Assembly: GCA_943369485.1 (NCBI GenBank)
Contig: CALRNH020000002.1
Location: forward strand, 124,001 to 188,000
Length of the DNA: 64,000 bases
Direction of reading: 5' to 3'
Source: ATX-6F1 sp943369485
GTDB lineage: Bacteria; Cyanobacteriota; Cyanobacteriia; PCC-6307; Cyanobiaceae
Shown: positions 34,826 through 44,026 of the stretch, piece after piece
How the letters are laid out: each line of letters starts with the position of its first letter
How positions within the stretch are numbered: position 1 is the first letter of the stretch
Position numbers and translations under genes: made by a program
Notes under the pieces: generated by a model
Database searches by the model: none
What the model was told of the DNA's origin: nothing
Seen by the model: only the letters and a program-made list of their open reading frames with translations

Positions 34826-36502
34826 TCACATCATCCCGGGCATGCCCATACCGCCCATTCCACCCATACCGCCCATTCCACCCATGCCACCCATACCGCC
34901 CATGCCACCGTCGGGCGCGGCCGAGCCCTGCGGCTCGGGCTTGTCGACGATCACGGCCTCGGTGGTGATCAGCAGCGCGGCGATCGACGCCGCATCCTGC
35001 AGGGCCAGGCGGACCACCTTGGCGGCATCGATGATGCCGGCGGCCAGGAGGTCTTCGTAGCGGCCGCTGAGGGCGTTGAAGCCCAGGTTCAGCCTGGCCA
35101 CCTCGGCCACCACCACGTCGCCGTTTTCTCCAGCGTTGGCGGCGATCTGGCGCAGGGGGGCGCTCAGGGCCCGTTGCACGATTTCCACACCGGTGCGCTC
35201 GTCACCGGAGAGTCGGGCCACCAGAGCGTCCAGGTCTCGCGCCAACTGGGTCAGTACCGTGCCGCCGCCGGCCACGATGCCCTCCTCCACCGCTGCCCGG
35301 GTGGCATTGAGGGCGTCTTCGATGCGCAGCTTGCGGTGCTTGAGCTCGGTTTCGGTGGGGGCGCCCACCTTGATCACGGCCACACCACCGGCGAGTTTGG
35401 CGATCCGCTCGTTGAGTTTCTCCTTGTCGTAGTCGGAATCGGTGGCCTCCAGTTCCCGGCGGATTGCCGCCACCCGATCCAGCACCGCCCCGTGGCGGCT
35501 GTCGTTGGCCACGATCGTGGTGGTGTCCTTGCTGATCGTGATCCGGCGCACCCGGCCCAGATCCTCGAGGCTGGCCTTCTCCAGGGTCATCGCCTGGTCT
35601 TCGCTGATCAAGGTGGCGCCGGTGAGGATGGCGATGTCCTGAAGGGCGGCCTTGCGCCGCTCGCCGAAAGAGGGGGCGCGTACGGCGGCCACCTGGAGCA
35701 CGCCACGGTTCTTGTTCACCACCAGGGTGGCCAGGGCTTCACCTTCCACCTCCTCGGCCAGGATCACCAGCGCTGAGCCGCTGCGGGAGACTTTCTCCAG
35801 CAGCGGCACCAGATCCGCCAGGGCGCTCACCTTGCGGTCGGTGACCAGCAGCAGGGCGTTCTCGAACTCTGCCACCTGGCGCTCGCCATCGGTGACGAAA
35901 TAGGGGGAGGAGTAGCCCCGATCGAAGGCCATGCCTTCGGTGATCTCCAGTTCGGTGGCCAGGGAGTTGGATTCCTCGACGGTGATCACCCCATCGGCGC
36001 TCACCTTCTCCATCGCCTCGGCGATCATGCGTCCCACCTCCTCATCCCCGCCGGAGCTGACGGTGGCCACCTGCCGGATGGCATCGCCGCTCACAGGCCG
36101 GGACAGGCGCTGGATCCCTTCCACCACCTGGGCCGTGGCCCGCTCGATGCCCCGCCGCAGCACCACCGGGCTGGCTCCGGCGGCCACGTTGCGCAGACCC
36201 TCCTGCACCAGGGCCTGGGCCAGAACGGTGGCGGTGGTGGTGCCGTCTCCGGCCTTGTCCTTGGTTTTGGAAGCCACCTGCTGGATCAGCTTGGCGCCCA
36301 CGTTTTCGAACGGATCCTCCAGTTCGATCTCCTTGGCGATCGTCACGCCGTCATTGACGATGTCGGGGGCGCCGAACTTCTTCTCGAGCACCACATTGCG
36401 GCCGCGGGGGCCGATGGTGACGCGCACCGCATCGGCGAGGGCGTTGACGCCCCGCTCCAGGGAGCTGCGGGACTCATCGGAGAAGTTGATCAGCTTGGCC
36501 AT
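34826..36502 (-). CDS. groL: Chaperonin GroEL (stand-alone copy)
   Basis: From the ATG at 36502 the protein has 558 residues and begins MAKLINFSDESRSSLERG. All GroEL features are present: VTIGPRGRNVVLEKKFGAP, the ATP-site KDKAGDGTTTATVLAQ, and the C-terminal GGM tail (six GGM repeats ending GMPGMM). The N-terminal sequence matches the second, groES-independent GroEL of picocyanobacteria rather than the groESL copy. No groES gene and no CIRCE operator (TTAGCACTC inverted repeat) is found upstream. An earlier in-frame ATG at 36520 is possible. Confidence 0.95.
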   Translation of the reverse strand: MAKLINFSDESRSSLERGVNALADAVRVTIGPRGRNVVLEKKFGAPDIVNDGVTIAKEIELEDPFENVGAKLIQQVASKTKDKAGDGTTTATVLAQALVQEGLRNVAAGASPVVLRRGIERATAQVVEGIQRLSRPVSGDAIRQVATVSSGGDEEVGRMIAEAMEKVSADGVITVEESNSLATELEITEGMAFDRGYSSPYFVTDGERQVAEFENALLLVTDRKVSALADLVPLLEKVSRSGSALVILAEEVEGEALATLVVNKNRGVLQVAAVRAPSFGERRKAALQDIAILTGATLISEDQAMTLEKASLEDLGRVRRITISKDTTTIVANDSRHGAVLDRVAAIRRELEATDSDYDKEKLNERIAKLAGGVAVIKVGAPTETELKHRKLRIEDALNATRAAVEEGIVAGGGTVLTQLARDLDALVARLSGDERTGVEIVQRALSAPLRQIAANAGENGDVVVAEVARLNLGFNALSGRYEDLLAAGIIDAAKVVRLALQDAASIAALLITTEAVIVDKPEPQGSAAPDGGMGGMGGMGGMGGMGGMGGMGMPGMM

Positions 36503-36626
36503 GCCTGAAAGCGAAGACATACGTTTGGCTCAGGCTCCCACAGGGCCTGACCCGGGGGCATCGCTGCGCTGGTGGGGAAACCCGAATCCTCCTGCGGGCC
36601 CCTGGTCGTCCCGATAGGGTCTGGCG

Positions 36627-36875
36627 ATGGACGAGCTGCTGCAGAGCACCCTGGAGAACGTGGTGGTGGATCCGTTGGTGGGCCCACTGGCGGGACCGCT
36701 GACGGGGCCCAACTACATCACTTTTCTGGTGGTCACTGGGGTGGGGCTGCTGATGGCACTGGTCTACGTGCCCCTGCGCCTGTTCCTGACGATCACCGCC
36801 CGCAGCCGTCGTCTGCGATTGCTGCAGCAGATCCGCCGCCTTCGCGAAGAGCTGGGCCAGCCGCTCGAGAACTGA
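36627..36875 (+). CDS. Small single-pass membrane protein, hypothetical
   Basis: The 82-residue protein has a Gly/Pro-rich N-terminus with tandem-like VDPLVGPLAGPLTGP, one long hydrophobic helix (about residues 30-55, ITFLVVTGVGLLMALVYVPLRLFL) and a very basic C-terminal helix (RSRRLRLLQQIRRLREELG). It probably anchors in the membrane with the basic tail in the cytoplasm. No family is recognised. It lies divergent from groEL (124 bases) and 18 bases from the convergent fabG stop. Confidence 0.7.
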   Translation: MDELLQSTLENVVVDPLVGPLAGPLTGPNYITFLVVTGVGLLMALVYVPLRLFLTITARSRRLRLLQQIRRLREELGQPLEN

Positions 36876-36893
36876 GCCCAGCAGGTTCGCCGC

Positions 36894-37652
36894 TCAGCGC
36901 ATCACCAGGCCGCCATCCACCTGCAGCACCTGACCGGTCATGTAGGCGCCGGCGGGGTCGGCTGCCAGAAAGCGCACGGCACTGGCCACCTCTTCGGGCT
37001 GACCCAGGCGGGCCAGGGGAATGGCGGCGATGATCGGCTCCGCCTGCAGATCCTTGGTCATGTCGGTGGCGATGAAGCCGGGGGCGACGGCGTTCACGGT
37101 GACACCCCGGCTGGCGAATTCGGCCGCGGTGCTGCGGGTCAGGCCAATCACTCCCGCCTTGGCGGCGCTGTAGTTGGCTTGGCCGGGGTTGCCCATCAGC
37201 CCCACCACCGAGGTGATGTTGACGATGCGCCCGTGGCGAGCTTTGAGCATCGAGCGGCTCACCGCTCGGGTGCAGAGGAAGACGCCGGTGAGGTTGAGCT
37301 CGATGACGCTGCGCCAGTCGGCGGTCTTCATGCGCATCAGCAGGCCATCACGGGTAATACCGGCGTTGTTGACCAGCACATCGATGGCTCCGTGGCGCTC
37401 GAGCACCGCTTTGATCATGGCCTCCACCTGCTCCTCGTCGGCCACGTCGGCGCAGTAGGCCCAGGCCTCGCCCCCACTGGCGATGATCTGGGCCACCACG
37501 GCCTCGGCAGCCTCGGCGGAGCTGGCGTAGTTCACCACCACCTTGGCCCCGGCTCGGGCCAGTTCCAAGGCGATCGCCCGGCCGATGCCGCGGCTGGCGC
37601 CGGTCACCAGCGCGGTCTGTCCGGCCAGGGGGGCGGCGGCGGGCACGGACAT
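36894..37652 (-). CDS. fabG: 3-oxoacyl-[acyl-carrier-protein] reductase
   Basis: From the ATG at 37652 the protein has 252 residues with the SDR signature: TGASRGIGRAIALELARAG (NADPH site), NNAGITRDGLLMRMK, the catalytic Ser/Tyr/Lys in NITSVVGLMGNPGQANYSAAKAG, and PGFIATDMT. It performs the first reduction in fatty-acid elongation. The reading frame continues upstream to 37808, but those codons overlap the 3' end of the channel-like gene and lack family similarity, so they were left out. Confidence 0.96.
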   Translation of the reverse strand: MSVPAAAPLAGQTALVTGASRGIGRAIALELARAGAKVVVNYASSAEAAEAVVAQIIASGGEAWAYCADVADEEQVEAMIKAVLERHGAIDVLVNNAGITRDGLLMRMKTADWRSVIELNLTGVFLCTRAVSRSMLKARHGRIVNITSVVGLMGNPGQANYSAAKAGVIGLTRSTAAEFASRGVTVNAVAPGFIATDMTKDLQAEPIIAAIPLARLGQPEEVASAVRFLAADPAGAYMTGQVLQVDGGLVMR

Positions 37653-37692
37653 CGGCGGCAGGAGAAACGCTGGCGATCGTAGGCCGAGGGGT

Positions 37693-38823
37693 TCAGCTGG
37701 CCATCGGATCGCTGCCCTCCAGGGCAGGACCCAGCAGGGCCTCGAACCGCTCCAGCTGCTCCTTGCTGCCCAGCACCACCAGCAACTGCCCTGGCGCCAG
37801 GCACACATCGCCGCCGGGGTTGGCGATCAAGGTGCTGCCGCCCCTGGAGTAGGTGCTTCCCTGGGGGCTGGTGGATTCGGCGTCCTCGCGTTCCGGTGAG
37901 CGGATCGCCAGCACCAGGGCGCCGCTGTGACGTCCGAACTGCATGTCTGCCAGGCTGCGGCCGTTGATGCCTTTCATCAGTTCCGGGCGGCTGCTGAGCT
38001 GGAACTCCTCCACTTCGCAGTTGGAGCCAGCGAGCAGTTCCATGAAGTCCACCGCCAGGGGGCGCAGGGCGGTGGCGGCCATGGCCCGGCCGCCGGCCAC
38101 GTACGGACTGACCACCTGGTCGGCCCCCGCCAGGCGCAGCTTGCGCTCGGCCTGGTCACTGTCGGAGCGTGCGATCAGCCGGCAGTGGGGGGCCATGCCA
38201 CGGGCGCTGAGCACCACGTAGAGGTTGGCGGCATTGCTGGGCAGGGCGGCCACCAGGCTGCGGCAATGGTGGATGCCCGCGTCGCGCAGGGTCTCATCGA
38301 GGGTGGCGTCCGCCTGCAGAACCGGCAGTCCGCGCGCCTCCGCCGCCTCCTTGCGCTCTGGTTCCAGCTCCACCACCAGCACGGGAATGCCCTCTGAGCA
38401 AAGCTTTTCAGCGATTTCCCGGCCGATGCGGCCATAGCCGCAGAGGATCACGTGGTCGTTCATGCGTTGCAGTGAGCGGCGAAAACTGTTGTCCCGCAGG
38501 CGACGGAAGTAACCGGATTGGGAGAGTCCCAGCAGACGCTGGATCGCGAACTGGACCACCACCAGACCCCCCACAAGGGAGAGGGTGGTGACCACCCTGC
38601 CGCCCGCGTGCATCGCGGCGGTGGTGCCGTCGCTCCAGCCCATGGTGCTCAAGGTGACGACCACCATCCAGTAGCAGTCCCCCCAGTCCCAGCCTTCGGT
38701 CAGCCGGTAGCCCGCCGCCGAGGCATTGATCAGCAGCGCCAGTGCCAGCAGTGGCGTGCGCCAGGGATGTCGGTTTCGCCCGGCCGAAGGCGGACTCACA
38801 CGGCGCCGGAAGCGTTGGGCCAT
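37693..38823 (-). CDS. Two-helix K+-channel-like protein with TrkA-N (RCK) domain
   Basis: The 376-residue protein has a helix-pore-helix module (about residues 25-97) followed by an RCK domain with the NAD-binding loop CGYGRIGREIAEKL and the repeat LPVLQADATLDETLRDAGI, and a C-terminal TrkA-C-like part. This is the layout of bacterial ligand-gated potassium channels. The pore loop, however, reads TLSTMGWSD (residues 57-65) where potassium channels have T-x-G-Y-G-D, so selectivity is uncertain. It is upstream of fabG on the same strand, with 40 bases between. Confidence 0.82.
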   Translation of the reverse strand: MAQRFRRRVSPPSAGRNRHPWRTPLLALALLINASAAGYRLTEGWDWGDCYWMVVVTLSTMGWSDGTTAAMHAGGRVVTTLSLVGGLVVVQFAIQRLLGLSQSGYFRRLRDNSFRRSLQRMNDHVILCGYGRIGREIAEKLCSEGIPVLVVELEPERKEAAEARGLPVLQADATLDETLRDAGIHHCRSLVAALPSNAANLYVVLSARGMAPHCRLIARSDSDQAERKLRLAGADQVVSPYVAGGRAMAATALRPLAVDFMELLAGSNCEVEEFQLSSRPELMKGINGRSLADMQFGRHSGALVLAIRSPEREDAESTSPQGSTYSRGGSTLIANPGGDVCLAPGQLLVVLGSKEQLERFEALLGPALEGSDPMAS

Positions 38824-38852
38824 CCTCTAAGGGTGGGTGGAGGCGAAGCGGA

Positions 38853-39707
38853 TCAACCCAGCCCCAGGGCTTGCAGGACCTCAGGAACACCGAGTTGATC
38901 GAGGCTCCCAGGTGTGCCGATTCCCTGCAGGCTTCTGCGCACCGGCAGCTGATCGCTGCTGCGACCGAGGGCCACCAGAGGGGTGCCGCTGAGCATGGCC
39001 AGCTCAATGCTGATGGGATCGCTCCCCAGCACCACATCGGCCGCTGACACCTGGGCCGCCCGTTCCACGGGGCTGGCTTCGCTGCTGGTGTGAAGCACCC
39101 GCAGGCCTGGCACCTTGAGGCGCACCTGCTCCGGCAGGGCCCGCCAATGGGCCTCGGGCCAGTCGCCGGCTCCGCCGGCCGGGGCCAGCAGCAGGGCGGG
39201 GCCATCGCCTGCGGGCAGTGCGGCGACCGCCAGCTCCAGGGCGGGCCGGGGCAGGGAGAGGCGGAAGGCTTCGGCGTCCAGGCTCACCCCCAGGGGGCGC
39301 AGGTAGGCCTCCAGGGTCTGGTTGGGCCAACCCGCCTCAGGCCTCACCCGGTCGGTGAGGCCGAAGCCGCCTTGGGCGATCCGGGTGGGGATGTGGGTCA
39401 TCGAGAGCATCAGATTCACCTGGCGCCCGGTGGCGAGGTTGATGCAGGCCTGGAAGTCGGGGTCCCGCACGGAGCCCAGCAGGTTGCTCCAGTCCGCAAG
39501 GCTGCTGCCGGTGCCAAAGCCCGCCTCCCCATCGCCGCCGAAGGCCAGCACCCGTTTCACCTGGGGGAGCAGGGTCCAGATCGCCGCCGAGGCCGTGGGG
39601 CAGACCACCTGCACCTGGGCCTGGAGCTGATCGGCGACGGCGGCGACGGCGGGGAACGCCTGGAGTTGCGACGCGCTGGATCCCGGGATCAAAAAGAGAA
39701 CGCGCAT
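38853..39707 (-). CDS. GT9-like glycosyltransferase (heptosyltransferase family)
   Basis: From the ATG at 39707 the protein has 284 residues with a GT-B fold of the heptosyltransferase type: MRVLFLIPGSSASQLQAFPAV, QACINLATGRQVNLML, the second-domain LLLAPAGGAGDWPEAHW and the end SAADVVLGSDPISIELAMLSGTPLVAL. Such enzymes add sugars to lipopolysaccharide cores. The phosphate-binding motif is weaker than in classical WaaF. An earlier start (39791) would overlap the divergent ispD start. Its exact donor is unknown. Confidence 0.78.
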   Translation of the reverse strand: MRVLFLIPGSSASQLQAFPAVAAVADQLQAQVQVVCPTASAAIWTLLPQVKRVLAFGGDGEAGFGTGSSLADWSNLLGSVRDPDFQACINLATGRQVNLMLSMTHIPTRIAQGGFGLTDRVRPEAGWPNQTLEAYLRPLGVSLDAEAFRLSLPRPALELAVAALPAGDGPALLLAPAGGAGDWPEAHWRALPEQVRLKVPGLRVLHTSSEASPVERAAQVSAADVVLGSDPISIELAMLSGTPLVALGRSSDQLPVRRSLQGIGTPGSLDQLGVPEVLQALGLG

Positions 39708-39785
39708 CGGGGCGGCAGGGCAGGCTTGTCGCGGCCCGATTGTATGAATCAGGTCTGGATTTCTCCCTGCTTCCCCCCACCCGTT

Positions 39786-40478
39786 GTGCATTTACTGATC
39801 GCCGCCGCCGGCAGCGGCCGGCGCATGGGCGCTGATCGCAACAAGTTGCTGCTTAGTGTGGCCGGCCGGCCGGTGCTCGCCTGGACCCTTGAGGCGGCTT
39901 TGGCCTGCGCCACCATCCGCTGGATCGGAGTGGTGGGTCAACCGCTGGATCGCTTGGCTGTGGAGGCTCTGGTGGCCGCTGCCGCCCCGGATCGGCCAGT
40001 GGTCTGGATCGATGGAGGCGACAGCCGCCAGGACTCCGTGCGCCGCGGCCTGGCGGCCCTGCCGCCGGAGGCTGAGCACGTGCTGATCCACGACGGCGCC
40101 CGTTGTCTGGTGGATCCTGATCTGCTGGAACGTTGTGCGGCCGCCGTGCGCCAGGGGCAGGCGGTGATCGCCGCCACCCCTGTGAGCGACACGATCAAGC
40201 GGGTGGATGCCGCCGGCACCATCCTCGACACCCCGGACCGCCGTCAGCTCTGGGCCGCCCAGACCCCCCAGGGTTTTGGGGTGGAACGGCTGCGCTCGGC
40301 CCACGAGCGTGCCCACCGGGAGGGCTGGAGCGTCACCGATGACGCCGCCTTGTTCGAGCGCCTGGGCTGGCCGGTGCAGGTGCTGGCGGCGGAACCCTCC
40401 AACATCAAGGTCACCACCCCCTTCGACCTGCGCATCGCGGAGGCAGTGCTCTCCCTGCGCCCTAGTCCAGCAGGCTGA
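39786..40478 (+). CDS. ispD: 2-C-methyl-D-erythritol 4-phosphate cytidylyltransferase
   Basis: From the GTG at 39786 the protein has 230 residues. AAAGSGRRMGADRNKLLL is the CTP-binding loop, VLIHDGARCLVDPDLL the metal/substrate segment, TPVSDTIKRV and QTPQGFGVERL the later signature, and VLAAEPSNIKVTTPFDL the C-terminal part. It makes CDP-ME in the MEP isoprenoid pathway. Residue patterns and length are normal. Its end overlaps the convergent ldcA by 17 bases. Confidence 0.95.
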   Translation: MHLLIAAAGSGRRMGADRNKLLLSVAGRPVLAWTLEAALACATIRWIGVVGQPLDRLAVEALVAAAAPDRPVVWIDGGDSRQDSVRRGLAALPPEAEHVLIHDGARCLVDPDLLERCAAAVRQGQAVIAATPVSDTIKRVDAAGTILDTPDRRQLWAAQTPQGFGVERLRSAHERAHREGWSVTDDAALFERLGWPVQVLAAEPSNIKVTTPFDLRIAEAVLSLRPSPAG

Positions 40479-41403
40479 GATGCCCGGCGGAACCATCCAG
40501 ACGCGCACGCACCCCCAGGGGCAGGGCGGCGTTGCCAGGGCCATGGCCCACCTCCAGGCCCCCGAGCACGGGGATACCCAGGTCGGCGCTGCGTTCCTTG
40601 AGCACCTGCTCAGTGCTGAAGCGCCCATCCCGCTCACCCGATTCCCCCTGCGTCTCGAGCGCTTCCCCGTCGTCGCTGAAGCGTCCGAAGCCCAGGCCTG
40701 CCAGCTGCTGCAGGGCGCCGCAGAGTCGCCAGTGGGTGAGCATGCGATCGACGCGGTAGGGGGCTTCGCCCACGTCTTCGAACACCAGCACCGCCCCCTT
40801 CAGGTCCGGCAGGTAGGGGGTGCCCAGCAGGTGGGTGGCCACGGTCAGGTTGGCCACGAGCAGGGGGCCCTCGGCCACGCCCGCCTGCCAGCCCTCGCCG
40901 CTGAGATCCTCCAGGGGGAGACCGAAGAGCAGATCGTGCAGTCGCTGGCTGCTCCAGCCGGGCTCGCTTGCCAAGGTGGTGATCAGTGGGCCGTGAACGC
41001 CGCCCGCCTGGCCCCGGGCCCGTTGGGCCCAGAGCAGGGAGGTCACATCGGAGAAGCCCAACAGCCAGCCGGGTGTCAATTCCAGGGGCTGCTCGAGCAG
41101 CCGCGCTGACCCCCACCCCCCGCGCACGCAGGCCCTCAGTGCCGCCGGGGCCCCCTCGGACTTCGCCTCCAGGTCGGCGCGGCGCTGGTGGTCCTCACCG
41201 GCCAGATAGCCCCAGCGGCGTTGGGGATCGAAGTCCGCTTCCAGTTCCAGGCCCCAGCGCTTGAGCACCGCCAGGCCAGCGTCCAGCCGCTCGGTGTCCG
41301 CCAGTGCTGAGCTGGCGGACACCAGCCTCACCCGATCGCCCTGCCGCAGGGGAGCCGGCAGATCGGCTCCCAGGGGATGGCGCTGGTTGGATCCGCCGCT
41401 CAT
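40462..41403 (-). CDS. ldcA: Muramoyltetrapeptide (LD-) carboxypeptidase, family S66
   Basis: From the ATG at 41403 the protein has 313 residues. RQGDRVRLVSASSALAD opens the domain, the nucleophile serine lies in LLGFSDVTSLLWA (about residue 116), and VFEDVGEAPYRVDRMLTHW supplies the Glu of the Ser-Glu-His triad. It trims the terminal D-alanine from murein tetrapeptides for recycling. The ATG overlaps the prenyltransferase stop (41400-41403). Upstream in-frame sequence on this strand is a shadow of the prenyltransferase gene. Confidence 0.93.
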   Translation of the reverse strand: MSGGSNQRHPLGADLPAPLRQGDRVRLVSASSALADTERLDAGLAVLKRWGLELEADFDPQRRWGYLAGEDHQRRADLEAKSEGAPAALRACVRGGWGSARLLEQPLELTPGWLLGFSDVTSLLWAQRARGQAGGVHGPLITTLASEPGWSSQRLHDLLFGLPLEDLSGEGWQAGVAEGPLLVANLTVATHLLGTPYLPDLKGAVLVFEDVGEAPYRVDRMLTHWRLCGALQQLAGLGFGRFSDDGEALETQGESGERDGRFSTEQVLKERSADLGIPVLGGLEVGHGPGNAALPLGVRARLDGSAGHLSLLD

Positions 41404-42266
41404 GGCTGCCCGCCCAGCACCAGCGCCAGCAGCAGCAGGGCGCCAAGCCGCACCTGGCGGCCAAAGTGGGCCCCATCGAGGCGCCGGGCCTCCCGCTGCA
41501 TCGCCAACGCGGCCACCGCCCAGAGGGGCCAGAAGATCACCCCAACCCCCTGCAGGGCCGCGGCCATCCCCAGCGCCGCGGCCGTGAGGCCATAGCTGAG
41601 GGCCACGGCCAAGGGTGCGCGCTTGCCCAGGGTGAGGGCGCTGCTGCGCAGGCCCAGGGCCGCGTCGTCGCGGCGGTCGGCCATGGCATAGACGGTGTCG
41701 AAACCAAAGCTCCAGGCCAGGGTGGCCAGCCAGACCAGGGCCAGGGGCCAGCCGCCTGAGAGGGATCCGGTGGCGGCGGCCCAGGGGATCAGCACAGCGA
41801 AGCCCCAGCACAGGGCCAGCACCAGCTGGGGCAGGGGAAACCAGCGCTTCGCCGAGGGGTAGAGCAGCACCGGCGGCAGGGCCAGCAGGGCCAGCAGCAG
41901 GCACAGATATCGGCTGGTCGACGGCAGGGCCAGCTCCACGCCCAGGGCCAGCAGCAGGCAGAGCGCCAGCAGCACCAGGGCACTGGTGACTCCAACCCGG
42001 CCACTGGCCAGGGGGCGCTCGCGGGTGCGCTCCACCTGGGGATCGATGTGGCGGTCCCAGAGGTCGTTGGCGACGCAGCCCGCCCCGCTGACCGCCAGGC
42101 CACCGAGCACGATCCAGCCCACCAGGGCCGCCGGCGGCGGCGCCTGGGGCACCAGCCACAACGCCCAGCCCGCCGGGATCAAAAGGATCAGCCGGCCGCT
42201 GGGTTTGTGCCAGCGCAGCAGTTCAAACCAGCCCCGCAGTAAAGAACCGCTGCCTGCGCTGGCCAT
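41400..42266 (-). CDS. 4-hydroxybenzoate polyprenyltransferase (UbiA family)
   Basis: The 288-residue protein has about eight hydrophobic helices. The first Asp-rich motif is CVANDLWDRHIDPQVERTRERPLASG (about residue 65) and the second, DTVYAMADRRDDAALGLRSSA (about residue 195). In cyanobacteria this enzyme prenylates 4-hydroxybenzoate for plastoquinone synthesis, so it feeds the electron carrier used by NDH-1 and b6f in this window. It heads a coupled pair with ldcA and diverges from ppx with 122 bases. Confidence 0.93.
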   Translation of the reverse strand: MASAGSGSLLRGWFELLRWHKPSGRLILLIPAGWALWLVPQAPPPAALVGWIVLGGLAVSGAGCVANDLWDRHIDPQVERTRERPLASGRVGVTSALVLLALCLLLALGVELALPSTSRYLCLLLALLALPPVLLYPSAKRWFPLPQLVLALCWGFAVLIPWAAATGSLSGGWPLALVWLATLAWSFGFDTVYAMADRRDDAALGLRSSALTLGKRAPLAVALSYGLTAAALGMAAALQGVGVIFWPLWAVAALAMQREARRLDGAHFGRQVRLGALLLLALVLGGQP

Positions 42267-42388
42267 GGAATGGATTGCATGCCAAACGCTGGCGGCACCC
42301 TAGATCGCAGCAGATCGCAGCTGCTTCCGGCTGTCCATGCCAGGGGGCGCTGGTGGCAAAGTGACGCCGAGTCCAGGCGATCGACCCC

Positions 42389-44026
42389 ATGCCGGAGCTT
42401 GAGCAGCAACGGGCCCCCGTCAGCGACCTGACGGCCCCTGCAGCGGCGGCTTCGGCCTCAGCGAAGAGCCTGCGCCATGTGGCGGCGATCGACATCGGCA
42501 CCAATTCCATCCATCTGCTGATCGCGGCGGTGGATCCCGTGCTGCGCAGCTTCAGCGTGGTGCTCACCGAGAAATCCAGCACCCGCCTGGGGGAACGCGA
42601 CGAAGACAGCGGCGAACTGACCCCCGAGGCGATCGAACGGGCCTTCGTCACCCTGCGCCATTGCCGCGAGCTGTCGGCCAGCCATGGGGTGGAACAGATC
42701 GTGACCGCGGCCACCAGCGCCGTGCGTGAGGCCCCCAACGGCCGCGAATTCCTCCAGTCGCTGCAGGAGCAACTGGGGCTTGAGGTGGACCTGATCAGTG
42801 GCCAGGAGGAGGCCCGGCTGATCTATCTGGGGGTGCTCTCGGGCATGGCTTTCGGTGACCAGCCCCATCTGATCCTCGACATCGGTGGCGGCTCCACCGA
42901 GTTGATCCTGGCTGATGGCCGTGACGCCAGAGCCCTCACCAGCACCAGGGTGGGGGCGGTGCGGCTGCAGCGTGATTTCGTGCGTGAGGACCCGATCCCG
43001 CCCGAGCGGCGTTCGTTCCTGACCGCCTTCATCGAAGGGTCCCTGGAGCCCGCCGTCGATAAGATCAAGCGGCGTCTGCAGCCCGGCGAGACGCCGGTGA
43101 TGGTGGCCACCAGTGGCACCGCCATGGCCCTGGCGGCGATGGCGGCGGCCCAGGACGAGCGTCCGCCGCTGCGGCTGCAGGGCTACCGCCTGAGCCGGGA
43201 ACGGCTGGATCTGCTGGTGGCCCGGCTGGTGGAGATGACCCCCGAGCAGCGCCGGGCCCTCCCCACCCTCAACGAGCGTCGGGCCGAGATCATCGTGCCC
43301 GGTGCCTTGGTGCTTCAGACCGCCATGGCGATGCTCGGTGTTGGCGAACTGGTCATCAGCGAACGGGCCCTGCGGGAGGGCCTGATCGTCGATTGGATGC
43401 TGCGCAAGGATCTGATCGTCGATCGCTTCGCTTTCCAGAGCTCGATTCGCCAGCGCACGGTGCTGCATCAGGCCCAACGCTTCGGGGTGGATCAAGAACG
43501 CTCGCAGCGGGTGGCGGACCATGCCCTCAGCCTTCACGACCAGACGTCCGGGCTGCTGCATGCCGACGATGGGGAGGGTCGCCAGCTGCTCTGGGCCGCC
43601 GCGATGCTGCACGCCTGTGGCCAGCACATCAACATTGGCGCCTACCACAAGCACACCTGGTACCTGATTCGCCACGGGGAGTTGCTCGGTTACTCCGAAG
43701 CCGAGCAACTGATGGTGGCGGCCATTGCCCGCTACCACCGCCGTGGCCTGCCCAAGAAACGCCATGAGTCGTGGCAGTTGATCGAGGGGCGCTCCCAACG
43801 CCGCACGGTGGCGTCCATGGCGCTGCTGCTGCGCCTGGCCAGCGCCCTGGACCGCCGCCCCGAACCTTTGATCGGCGAGCTGGTGGTGCGCCCGGGTCCC
43901 TCTGCCGTCACGATCGAGCTCAAACCCCTGAGCGCCGGCCTGGATCTGAGCCTGGAACGCTGGAGTCTGCAGGCCTGCGCTCCGGCGGTCATGGAGGCCA
44001 TGGGTCTCCATCTGGAGGTCACCTGA
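42389..44026 (+). CDS. ppx: Ppx/GppA phosphatase (exopolyphosphatase)
   Basis: The 545-residue protein combines an ASKHA-fold ATPase-like N-terminal half (AAIDIGTNSIHLLIA; VDLISGQEEARLIYLGV; LILDIGGGSTELILAD) with an HD-like C-terminal domain (HALSLHDQTSGLLH; AAMLHACGQHINIGAYHKHTWYLI). It releases phosphate from polyphosphate or hydrolyses pppGpp. The order of motifs and length are typical of cyanobacterial Ppx. It overlaps the convergent RodZ-like gene by 8 bases. Confidence 0.94.
   Translation: MPELEQQRAPVSDLTAPAAAASASAKSLRHVAAIDIGTNSIHLLIAAVDPVLRSFSVVLTEKSSTRLGERDEDSGELTPEAIERAFVTLRHCRELSASHGVEQIVTAATSAVREAPNGREFLQSLQEQLGLEVDLISGQEEARLIYLGVLSGMAFGDQPHLILDIGGGSTELILADGRDARALTSTRVGAVRLQRDFVREDPIPPERRSFLTAFIEGSLEPAVDKIKRRLQPGETPVMVATSGTAMALAAMAAAQDERPPLRLQGYRLSRERLDLLVARLVEMTPEQRRALPTLNERRAEIIVPGALVLQTAMAMLGVGELVISERALREGLIVDWMLRKDLIVDRFAFQSSIRQRTVLHQAQRFGVDQERSQRVADHALSLHDQTSGLLHADDGEGRQLLWAAAMLHACGQHINIGAYHKHTWYLIRHGELLGYSEAEQLMVAAIARYHRRGLPKKRHESWQLIEGRSQRRTVASMALLLRLASALDRRPEPLIGELVVRPGPSAVTIELKPLSAGLDLSLERWSLQACAPAVMEAMGLHLEVT

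Noticed and set aside
34850..34912. Tandem repeat of about 9-18 bases
   Set aside because: It encodes the GGM tail of GroEL, a normal feature of the family, and is not a separate repeat element.
36503..36626. CIRCE operator upstream of groEL
   Set aside because: No TTAGCACTC-N9-GAGTGCTAA or close variant is present.
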